This document shows positions 1 to 6,725 of a stretch of 64,000 nucleotides of DNA, one piece after another. Within the stretch, counting starts at the first letter, position 1; every line of letters begins with the position of its first letter. Source of the DNA: Shiella aurantiaca (GTDB lineage: Bacteria > Bacteroidota > Bacteroidia > Cytophagales > Cyclobacteriaceae); assembly GCA_030412945.1 (NCBI GenBank), contig JAUHJS010000002.1:1-64000 (forward strand). The letters are read 5' to 3'. The notes below the pieces were generated by a model that was not told the DNA's origin, made no database searches, and worked only from the letters and a program-made list of their open reading frames with translations. The translations under genes were made by a program, and so were the position numbers.

Positions 1-79
1 GTAGCCCGCTTCAACTTTTGTGTAACTTGACAGGAAATCGCCCGCAATCGGCAACTTTTCATACCGCCAACCGTTGGGC
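1..79 (+). repeat. Right part of an attC-like cassette recombination site, cut by the window edge
   Basis: The stretch ends in the core GTTGGGC at 73-79, which fits the integron core consensus GTTRRRY. Just before it lies the arm-like sequence ACCGCCAACC. The core is the exact reverse complement of GCCCAAC at 1870-1876, the inverse core after the next two genes, as expected when a cassette runs from 74 to 1994. The left arm of this site would lie outside the window, so the palindrome itself cannot be verified here. Confidence 0.5.
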
Positions 80-107
80 TTAATTTGAAAACAACTAAAA
101 TTGACAA

Positions 108-1418
108 ATGGAATCAATAGAAATAAGAAACTTCGGACCGATTAAAAAGGTCAAGGTTGAAATAAAGGATGTCAACGTACTTATAGGAACCACGTCAAGT
201 GGAAAAAGTACTGTTGCTAAGCTCATTTGCATATTCAACAGCAATGAATTTATTAGAAGCGGAAATGAATCGATTTTTTCAAAACTTTTAAAAGAGTACA
301 ACATTGATTTCGAAATAAGTCCAAAAACTTACATCAAATATTGCAAAGACAATTACCATTGGATTCTAGAAAAAAATGAACTGAGTAACAATTATCCTTT
401 TAAGGGTTTGGTATCCATACTTAGACCATTTTTTGAAGACCTGTTAACTAATAAAAATCAGGGCGATGGCTTCCCTTTAAATAAAGCGACTCTTTCGTTA
501 CTACTTCTGAACACTATCAACTTTGATGAACTAGAATTAGAGAAGAACATTGCCTTTGATAATAAGAAAGCAATTGAAATAGGAAATCAAATAGAACAGA
601 TTCAAAAATTGAGAAATGAAATAAACCATGGCGAATACGGACATATTAACACGGTAATTGACACTCTTGGTTCGTTTTACATGAACATCAGAGATGAAAT
701 CGAGATCTTTAACCCTCTTTATATTCCTGCTGAAAGGATAGTTTTATCCATGGTTGCCGAATCAGTTTTTGGTTTACTTAAAAATGATGTTTCCCTTGCG
801 AAATGTATTAAGGATTTTGGGTCACGATTTGAATCGGCTAGAAAGGAACTAAAAGAAGTCAAAATTGACCTTTTAAATGCAAGTTTTAAATATTCAGACA
901 AGGAAAATATTCTAACTCTTGAAGATGGGGCAAGCATTAAATTGGAGCATGCCTCGAGCGGTTTTCAAAGCCTTACTCCTTTGTTTATTGTAATTGAGCA
1001 TTTCTTAACCAAGAAAAATGTAATAAGAAATTTTGTGGCAGTTGAAGAACCGGAACTCAATTTATATCCTACGGTACAAAAAGAATTAGTTGAACATCTT
1101 ATTCAGAAGACTCAATCAGCTAAGGACAAAATAATAATTACTACTCATAGTCCTTATGTATTAACAACCCTCGATAATTTAATTCAGGCAAAAAACACAG
1201 CAGATAAAAAACCGGAAATGAAAGGTGCTGTTGAAGAATTAGTGTCTCCAAAAAGGTGGTTAGACTTTAAAAATGTCTCATCATATTATTTCGAAAAAGG
1301 AAAGTGTAAATCTACTTTAGACAAAGAATCACGTTCGATTGGTGCATCTAACATTGATGATGTTTCTATTTCCCTGGGTAACACGTACGAGAAGCTTTTG
1401 GAAATTAAATATTCTTAG
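108..1418 (+). CDS. AAA15/OLD-like ATPase, first gene of a putative two-gene defence cassette
   Basis: This 436-residue ATPase has the SMC/OLD-like layout. A P-loop GTTSSGKST lies near residues 28-36, a signature-like SSGFQS near 283, a Walker B VEEPELNLYP near 311, and a switch histidine in TTHSPYV near 347. No TOPRIM domain follows, unlike true OLD nucleases. The stop is one base from the ATG of the next gene (TAGTATG), so the two are probably translationally coupled. Such ATPases commonly act as sensors that license a partner nuclease in Gabija- or Septu-like systems. The pair lies between two attC-like sites and is more AT-rich than the flanking genes. The ATPase call is secure; the defence role is inferred. 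Confidence 0.85.
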   Translation: MESIEIRNFGPIKKVKVEIKDVNVLIGTTSSGKSTVAKLICIFNSNEFIRSGNESIFSKLLKEYNIDFEISPKTYIKYCKDNYHWILEKNELSNNYPFKGLVSILRPFFEDLLTNKNQGDGFPLNKATLSLLLLNTINFDELELEKNIAFDNKKAIEIGNQIEQIQKLRNEINHGEYGHINTVIDTLGSFYMNIRDEIEIFNPLYIPAERIVLSMVAESVFGLLKNDVSLAKCIKDFGSRFESARKELKEVKIDLLNASFKYSDKENILTLEDGASIKLEHASSGFQSLTPLFIVIEHFLTKKNVIRNFVAVEEPELNLYPTVQKELVEHLIQKTQSAKDKIIITTHSPYVLTTLDNLIQAKNTADKKPEMKGAVEELVSPKRWLDFKNVSSYYFEKGKCKSTLDKESRSIGASNIDDVSISLGNTYEKLLEIKYS

Positions 1419-1419
1419 T

Positions 1420-1869
1420 ATGTGTTGTACTGATCTTAAAGAAGAGCTAGGTGGCTCAATCGAGTGCTACTCAAACTCTAATGTGGCAAGCGAAAATGGT
1501 AAGCAATTTAGAATCGAGAAGCCCAATAACGTAGAACTTTGCAAAGTGCAGATTGATGGTTGTTTGATACAAAATCAGGCAGTTGATAAATGTGATTACT
1601 TATTTAAAATTTGTCAGTCCAATCAAATCTTTTTAGTCGAGTTAAAAGGAACCGATGTAATCCATGCAGTTAATCAGATTACATCTACGTATGACCAGAT
1701 TAGAAATAAAATAGACGAACCACCTATTAATTATAAAGGCTTCATTATCTCAAGCTCAGTTCCAAGAGCAGCAGAACAAAACTTTAGAAAACAACAAGAA
1801 AAGGTTCTTAAACAAAAGGGATTCTTAATTAAAAAGGGACACCAAAAACACGTTGAAAAAATAAACTAA
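1420..1869 (+). CDS. Small PD-(D/E)XK-like nuclease candidate, partner of the upstream ATPase
   Basis: The product has 149 residues. I chose the ATG at 1420 because it follows the ATPase stop by one base; an earlier in-frame start at 1339 would overlap the ATPase by 80 bases. The central segment has Asp59 (KCDYLF) followed by FLVELKG with Glu74 and Lys76, then a helix containing VNQI. This D-x14-E-x-K pattern, with a strand before and a helix after, fits the PD-(D/E)XK nuclease core. No other domain is visible. Its role as effector of the ATPase is inferred from coupling and family logic. The gene stops immediately before the attC-like palindrome, as cassette genes do. Confidence 0.7.
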   Translation: MCCTDLKEELGGSIECYSNSNVASENGKQFRIEKPNNVELCKVQIDGCLIQNQAVDKCDYLFKICQSNQIFLVELKGTDVIHAVNQITSTYDQIRNKIDEPPINYKGFIISSSVPRAAEQNFRKQQEKVLKQKGFLIKKGHQKHVEKIN

Positions 1870-2000
1870 GCCCAACAATGGCTAAGAAAACATAGGGCTG
1901 ATAAGGCTTTCAGAAAGGTTCGTTCACTTGTCAAACTTCGGTTTCGGTGGATAAGTAATAGCTTCGAATGCCCTACGTTTCTTAGCCAGGAACGTTGGCG
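1870..2000 (+). repeat. attC-like cassette recombination site (site A), 131 bp
   Basis: The site opens with the inverse core GCCCAAC (1870-1876) and closes with GTTGGCG (1994-2000) preceded by AAC. Between them are long inverted arms: GGCTAAGAAAACATAGGGC near 1880-1898 pairs with GCCCTACGTTTCTTAGCC near 1970-1987, with a few unpaired bases. These are attC features: conserved AAC and GTT ends, extrahelical bases and a variable middle. The opening GCCCAAC is the perfect reverse complement of the core at 73-79. No integrase gene is present in the window. Confidence 0.72.
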
Positions 2001-2041
2001 GTCAGTTTAAAGAAAGACAGAAACGATACAAACTAATTCCA

Positions 2042-2326
2042 ATGAGAGAATTAAGTGAAAGTGAAAAAAACATAATTAAGAGGTTAAACGAATGGGAGAA
2101 ATTATTAAAAAAATCCCCATCAACACCATATAATATCGATATAAGTGTTTTAATACACGATTTATTAAAAATATATAATGGTGGATATGTTGTTGATTTA
2201 GTAAATAATGAAATAAAAATTTTTAACACACCCTGCTATTCGACATTTGTAATGTCGAATCCGTATCGTAGGGTTTGTAACCCGAATCCGTATCTGCCTT
2301 TTATTTGCAATTGCTTCTTTTTTTAA
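2042..2326 (+). pseudogene. Truncated cassette ORF whose 3' end runs into a REP-like repeat
   Basis: The ORF begins 42 bases after the core of site A. It encodes about 65 plausible residues (start MRELSESEKNIIKRLNEW, hydrophilic and helical). Its last 30 residues are read from REP-like hairpins (2239-2290) rather than from a conserved protein, so the original C-terminus appears lost. The protein family is not recognised. It is best described as a cassette gene broken by repeat insertion or deletion. Confidence 0.5.
2239..2290 (+). repeat. REP-like hairpin element, two units
   Basis: Two short palindromes each end in GAATCCG. The first is TTCGACATTTGTAATGTCGAA at 2239-2259 without its last base shared in the count, the second GGGTTTGTAACCC at 2271-2283. 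The motif GTAGGGTTTGNAACCCGAATCCG (positions 2268-2290) recurs at 57558-57580 with one difference, so this is a dispersed repeat. Repeats of this kind in Bacteroidota are often mobilised in trans by Y1-family (RAYT-like) transposases; none is in this window. Confidence 0.7.
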
Positions 2327-2360
2327 AGGCATCTGCTTGGATGACAGGGAAGTGCTTCAA

Positions 2361-2391
2361 ACCGCCACAAGCCATATGCTAAACGTTGTAA
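2361..2391 (+). repeat. attC-like right-end fragment
   Basis: CATATGCTAAACGTTGTAAAG contains the AAC-GTT junction (GTT at 2385) typical of the right end of the attC-like sites here. A CCGCCACAA at 2362 weakly resembles the inverse core expected for a cassette that begins GTTGGCGG at 1994. The long inverted arms are missing. It may be the remnant of the site that once closed the cassette at 1995-2385. From here to the hydrolase start at 2574 I see nothing else. Confidence 0.3.
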
Positions 2392-2573
2392 AGCATGCTA
2401 ATAATCGCTTCAATCTGCACTCTTTTTTAAAATCTTCGTGCGACTGTTGTAGGCTCACTCGTATTTGCTTTCGTCTTAGGGTAAAGACAAGGATAAAAAA
2501 ATTTCAATTTCTTCTGTAACAAGTCCGGCTTTAGTGTATCCAATGAGCACAAAACCCTTAAAACTGAAAGAAA

Positions 2574-3434
2574 ATGAAACGATTCCTCCTTCTTCTTGGC
2601 ACCTTGGTTGCCCTGGTAAGTCTTACGCAAGCACAGTATACGCCCGCATTTCGGGTAGATGTAATTGGCCAGGGCCAGCCTATTATACTCATTCCCGGCT
2701 ACAGTTGCAGTGGTGCGGTATGGAAAGAAACCGTGGACCAGCTGAAAGGCCGCTACGAATGCCATGTGGTTACCTTGGCAGGTTTTGCCGGAGTGCCTGC
2801 TATCGAAAGCCCCATTTTAGAAACCGTTAAAAACGAACTCATTGCTTACACTCGAGAGCAACAATTAAGCAAACCCATACTGATAGGTCATAGTCTGGGT
2901 GCTTTTATGAGCTTATGGCTGAGCAGTGAGGCACCCGAGCTTTTCGGGAAGGTAATAGCTGTAGATGGTGTGCCTTTTATAAGCTCCATGTTCAATCCGG
3001 CCATGACGGCCGACTCTATGCGGAGAAACCCTCAGCTCGATCCGGAACTGGTGGTGCGTAATTTCAAAAGCTTGCCCAGCGAAGGCTTTATCGAGCGCAC
3101 CGCCCAAGCCATGCTCTATCAGGTAAATGATACGGCCCGCGCCCGCCAGATTGCCACTTGGCAGTTTGAAAGCGACCGCAGCACACTGGGCCTTACTTTG
3201 ATCGAAATATCTACTACAGATTTGCGCAAAGCCATAAGCCGAATTCAAGCTCCGGTATTGGTACTGGGAAGCATTTACAACAACAAAGAAACCAGTGAGC
3301 GCATCCTCGGGCAGCAGTATGCCGCTGTGCCGCACAAAACCATCAAGATAGCCGACAGCAAGCATTTTATCATGTACGATCAGGCGAAATGGTTTTATCA
3401 GGAAATTAGCGCATTTTTGACCGAGAATGAATAA
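2574..3434 (+). CDS. Secreted alpha/beta hydrolase
   Basis: The 286-residue product starts with a signal peptide ending in LTQAQ (cleavage near residue 20). The alpha/beta-hydrolase fold follows: an oxyanion-hole region IPGYSCSG near 44-51, the nucleophile elbow GHSLG with Ser near residue 105, and a likely catalytic His near the C-terminus in DSKHF. It is presumably an exported esterase or lipase-like enzyme; the substrate is unknown. The stop overlaps the start of the ECF sigma gene by eight bases, so the two are co-translated, which is unusual company for a hydrolase. Confidence 0.88.
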   Translation: MKRFLLLLGTLVALVSLTQAQYTPAFRVDVIGQGQPIILIPGYSCSGAVWKETVDQLKGRYECHVVTLAGFAGVPAIESPILETVKNELIAYTREQQLSKPILIGHSLGAFMSLWLSSEAPELFGKVIAVDGVPFISSMFNPAMTADSMRRNPQLDPELVVRNFKSLPSEGFIERTAQAMLYQVNDTARARQIATWQFESDRSTLGLTLIEISTTDLRKAISRIQAPVLVLGSIYNNKETSERILGQQYAAVPHKTIKIADSKHFIMYDQAKWFYQEISAFLTENE

Positions 3435-3918
3435 ACAGGATACTTTCACACAACTCTACCGGCAATACGGCCCGGGCATACGTAAGCTATGCCTGGGCTA
3501 TACCGGAGATGCCGCTAAAGCGGATGACCTCCTGCAAGATACCTTTATGGCAGTGTGGAATCATTTGGAAAACTTCCGGGGCGAGGCCAAATGGAGCACC
3601 TGGATTTACCGGATTGCCGTAAACACCTGCTTGGTGAACTTGCGCAAACAAAAAATGCAGTTTGTGTCGGATCAGGATACCGTGCTGCATCAATTGGCAG
3701 AAGAACGAAGCGATACCGAGCAGCAAGTGCAGCTTTTGTACAAAAGCATCAGCCAGCTGCGCGAGTCCGACCGGGTGATTATCATGCTGGTGCTGGAAGA
3801 CAAGCCCTATGCGGAGATTGCCGAAATCATTGGCATTACCGAGGCCAACTTACGGGTGAAAATTCACCGTATCAAAAAAGAACTTACCGAAATTTACCAA
3901 AGACATGAGCGACTTTGA
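3427..3918 (+). CDS. ECF-type RNA polymerase sigma factor
   Basis: The 163-residue product has sigma-70 region 2 at about 5-75, including the DDLLQDTFMAVW helix and WIYRIAVN. Region 4 lies at about 110-155, with a helix-turn-helix in YAEIAEIIGITEANLRVKI. Region 3 is absent, as in ECF sigma factors. It overlaps the hydrolase upstream and the membrane protein downstream (14 bases), so all three form one operon. The downstream membrane protein is the obvious candidate for its anti-sigma partner. Signal and regulon are unknown. Confidence 0.93.
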   Translation: MNKQDTFTQLYRQYGPGIRKLCLGYTGDAAKADDLLQDTFMAVWNHLENFRGEAKWSTWIYRIAVNTCLVNLRKQKMQFVSDQDTVLHQLAEERSDTEQQVQLLYKSISQLRESDRVIIMLVLEDKPYAEIAEIIGITEANLRVKIHRIKKELTEIYQRHERL

Positions 3919-4501
3919 TTCTCTAAAAAATATATGGCAGCAGGAAAAACCTGAAGCCAAACCCATACCCATTAGTGCGCAGGCGAAAAGCGAGCGCAGC
4001 AAAATGCAGCGCCAGTTCTTAGTAGGCAGCCTACTGTTGTTTCTTACGGGCATCTTTATTGGTGCTATGGCCTTAGGCCTCGATCTGAATTTTCAGCAAT
4101 GGTATACCTATGCCGCTATGGGGCTGGTCATAGCCATTTGCTGGGGCCAGAGCTTTTTAATCTTTTCCAATTACCTGAGCATGCGCAAAATCGATGAAAG
4201 TGCCGCGCCCGGTGAGCATTTGAAGCAATGGGAACGCTATTATCATTTACGCCAAAGCCAAAACCGCTGGAATACACCGCTGTATTTCATTATGCTCAAT
4301 GCCGCCATGGGCATCTACTTCATCGAAATTATGAGTGGTAGGCCCTGGATGAACGTGGCCATCGTGTTGGGTATTTACTTAGCATGGGTGCTTTATGCTT
4401 ATTTTGTGTTGGGCAAAAAAGTACTTCGCAAAGAAAACCAGCGCCTGCAAACCATCATTCAAGAGCTCAAGGCTTTAGAAAATCAGTTTGAAAAAGAATA
4501 A
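3905..4501 (+). CDS. Four-helix membrane protein, possible anti-sigma partner
   Basis: The 198-residue product has a cytoplasmic N-terminus (LKNIWQQEKPEAKPI). Four hydrophobic segments follow near 38-58, 65-88, 122-142 and 147-170, then a short charged coiled C-terminus. Small membrane proteins that follow ECF sigma genes and start with an LK-W motif are frequent in Bacteroidota and often act as sigma regulators. Here that is inferred from overlap with the sigma gene, not from a recognised anti-sigma domain. Confidence 0.8.
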   Translation: MSDFDSLKNIWQQEKPEAKPIPISAQAKSERSKMQRQFLVGSLLLFLTGIFIGAMALGLDLNFQQWYTYAAMGLVIAICWGQSFLIFSNYLSMRKIDESAAPGEHLKQWERYYHLRQSQNRWNTPLYFIMLNAAMGIYFIEIMSGRPWMNVAIVLGIYLAWVLYAYFVLGKKVLRKENQRLQTIIQELKALENQFEKE

Positions 4502-4530
4502 GCATATTCCTCGCCTCGCCTAGAGTAATC

Positions 4531-4573
4531 GGGTAGGAGAACAGTAATTTCCTACCCAATTAGTCTTTTTTTT
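4531..4573 (+). terminator. Rho-independent terminator after the sigma operon
   Basis: GGGTAGGA at 4531-4538 pairs with TCCTACCC at 4550-4557. A run of eight T follows within ten bases. It lies 30 bases beyond the stop of the membrane protein. Confidence 0.7.
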
Positions 4574-4752
4574 GGTGATACATCCCACCTTGTGCTCAGC
4601 TTTAGGCAGTAATGCCTAGCATACGATAAAATCACAATGCATTATTTATCAATCACTTATATAGCTTTTGCGTTGGTTTGATTAGTTGAATCATAAGTTT
4701 TTGTTATGATAAGCATATGAAACATATATAAAAATATATGAATAGGTGCTTG

Positions 4753-4760
4753 TAATTTTG
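4753..4760 (+). promoter_or_regulatory. Bacteroidota -7 promoter element before the DAB operon
   Basis: TAATTTTG matches the Bacteroidota -7 consensus TAnnTTTG exactly. It lies 19 bases before the ATG at 4780. The region 10-50 bases upstream is very AT-rich (repeated CATAT/ATATAT), but no clear TTG -33 element is seen at the usual spacing. Confidence 0.45.
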
Positions 4761-4779
4761 AAGCAAAAACAAAACGACT

Positions 4780-5085
4780 ATGAAAACGACCGTACAATCA
4801 TCCAGTCAAACTACACAAACAAAAGAGTTGAAATTAATCAATGGTGACTTCAGCCCTGTGCAGGCAGAAGAAATCGTGAATGAGCTTATCGCGAAGAAAA
4901 TCAATTTCAACACCCTGAAAAATTTCAGTAGCCAAGTACGATTTGGCCACGATGATGAATATGCCCTTCAGCGTGTAGAAGAGCTAAACGAAGCCTTGGA
5001 AACCTTCCATGAATTACTTCAAGACGCAAAAACCCAAGGGAAGAATTTGCGCATTCGTTCGGGTATTTCCATTGACTTAGTTTAA
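4780..5085 (+). CDS. Small conserved protein leading the DAB operon
   Basis: The 101-residue product is hydrophilic with no signal peptide or membrane segment. A recognisable helix-rich core contains FSPVQAEEIVNELIAKKINF and NFSSQVRFGHDDEYALQRV. Similar small proteins occur widely in Bacteroidota, but I know of no assigned function. It ends 11 bases before dabB and follows the predicted promoter, so it is the first gene of the carbon-uptake operon here. A regulatory or accessory role in that operon is only inference. Confidence 0.75.
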   Translation: MKTTVQSSSQTTQTKELKLINGDFSPVQAEEIVNELIAKKINFNTLKNFSSQVRFGHDDEYALQRVEELNEALETFHELLQDAKTQGKNLRIRSGISIDLV

Positions 5086-5096
5086 GCCGCGCTTTC

Positions 5097-6692
5097 ATGA
5101 CAGTACAGATGTTTGATTGGGCGCTTATGCTGGCGCCCCTTGCTTTCGCCCTCATTGCCTTAGCCTCTTGGTTTTATCCTAAGGGAGGAAATAAAGCCCT
5201 GCTGCAAGGTAGCCGTTGGGCCAGTGTATTGAGTATTGCTATCGCCCTTTGGGTGGCCCTAGGCCTTTATTTTCAAGGAGATAAAGACCTGATTCTTTTC
5301 GAATATGCAGGCCTTGGCATTGGTTTTCGCCTCGATTCAGTGAGCGTTTTGCTCTTTGGCATGATTGCCCTCATTGGGTTTGTAGTGGTACGCTACAGTA
5401 TCAACTACATGGATGGTGAGCAAAGGCAAGGTTCTTTTATGGGAAGACTAGCCGCTACCATCGCCTCAGTACAGCTTTTGGTGCTTTCGGGCAATTTATT
5501 GCTTCTCTTTATCGCGTGGGTGCTTACCAGCGTATGCCTGCACAGGTTGTTGGTATTTTATCCGGAGCGTGCGGGTGGCCTAATTGCCGCCAAGAAGAAG
5601 TTTATCATGGCACGCCTAGGCGATGTCAGCTTATTTGTCGCCTTTGCTTTGCTCTATCAGCAGTTTGGCACCGGCCACTTAACGCAGCTTTTTCAGCAGG
5701 TAAGCCAAGAAACATGGGGAACGGGCACGGAGCTGGCGGCTATATTTATCGCCTTGGCAGCGGTTTTGAAATCAGCACAGTTCCCTACCCATGGCTGGCT
5801 GATAGAAGTAATGGAAACACCCACCCCGGTATCGGCACTGCTACATGCAGGCTTATTAAATGGTGGTCCTTTTTTGATTATCCGTATGGCTCAAGTGATG
5901 GAGTTTAGTACCGCTGGTCCCTCTCTGCTTATTGCCATAGGCGGGTTTACTGCCCTCTTTGCCTCATTGGCTTTCCTTACCCAAAGCTCGGTGAAAACCG
6001 CCCTTAGCTATTCCAGCGTAGCCCATATGGGTTTCAGCCTGTTTGCCTGCGGACTTGGTGCCTACTCAGCCGCTATGCTACACTTGGTGGCGCACTCCTT
6101 CTACAAGGCACATGCTTTTCTGTCGTCCGGTAGCGCTATCGACACACTCAAGATTGCCCGCATCAATCCTGTCAAGCGCCTATCCAATCCTTGGAATATC
6201 CTCTGGGGATTGTTGCTTGCCTTGGGGGTATATGCAGGTTTGCTTTATCTCTTGAGCCTTTTGGGCATTGTACCCAGCTTTGGGGTACGCGTCATCGGTA
6301 GCATTATCGTGATGGGTATGGCAAGCTTACTGGTATCTGCTTTTGATTCAGCCGCTTGGCGTAAGCTCTTGCCGCGCACCAGCCTCATGGTGCTGGCAGT
6401 AGCTACTTCCTTTTTTGTACTGGAAACTAGCATGCACAAGGTGATTATGGCGCAGCTTCCCGCTTCCATTACCTTACATCCGGCCGAACGCTTGCTGAGT
6501 TTGGTGCTACTAGGTGTATTTGGCCTAGTGGTGGTGTTGCAAATGCGCTATCCGGATTGGTCCTCCCAGCCGAGGTTCAGAAGTCTGGCGGTGCATGTTA
6601 AAAATGGCCTTTATGCCAATGCGCTTTTCGACCGATGGATTAATGCCTTGGCCGTACAGCCTTCAATCAATAAAAAGCAAAAATTGGCCTAA
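5097..6692 (+). CDS. dabB: DabB, NuoL-like membrane subunit of the DAB inorganic-carbon transporter
   Basis: The 531-residue membrane protein belongs to the proton-conducting transporter family (NuoL/MrpA-like). It has about 13 hydrophobic segments. The antiporter core around HGWLIEVMETPTPVSALLHA (about 240-259) and SYSSVAHMGF (about 308-317) is clear. In the DAB complex this subunit is thought to couple cation flux to CO2 hydration by DabA. The following gene is dabA, 33 bases away, which separates it from respiratory complex I subunits. GC content is like its neighbours. Confidence 0.9.
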   Translation: MTVQMFDWALMLAPLAFALIALASWFYPKGGNKALLQGSRWASVLSIAIALWVALGLYFQGDKDLILFEYAGLGIGFRLDSVSVLLFGMIALIGFVVVRYSINYMDGEQRQGSFMGRLAATIASVQLLVLSGNLLLLFIAWVLTSVCLHRLLVFYPERAGGLIAAKKKFIMARLGDVSLFVAFALLYQQFGTGHLTQLFQQVSQETWGTGTELAAIFIALAAVLKSAQFPTHGWLIEVMETPTPVSALLHAGLLNGGPFLIIRMAQVMEFSTAGPSLLIAIGGFTALFASLAFLTQSSVKTALSYSSVAHMGFSLFACGLGAYSAAMLHLVAHSFYKAHAFLSSGSAIDTLKIARINPVKRLSNPWNILWGLLLALGVYAGLLYLLSLLGIVPSFGVRVIGSIIVMGMASLLVSAFDSAAWRKLLPRTSLMVLAVATSFFVLETSMHKVIMAQLPASITLHPAERLLSLVLLGVFGLVVVLQMRYPDWSSQPRFRSLAVHVKNGLYANALFDRWINALAVQPSINKKQKLA

Positions 6693-6725
6693 AGGTCACT
6701 ACGTTTTCATCAATCGTACACAATC

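Noticed and set aside
1339..1419. Upstream in-frame start for the small nuclease
   Set aside because: It would overlap the ATPase coding region by 80 bases; the coupled ATG at 1420 is the simpler start.
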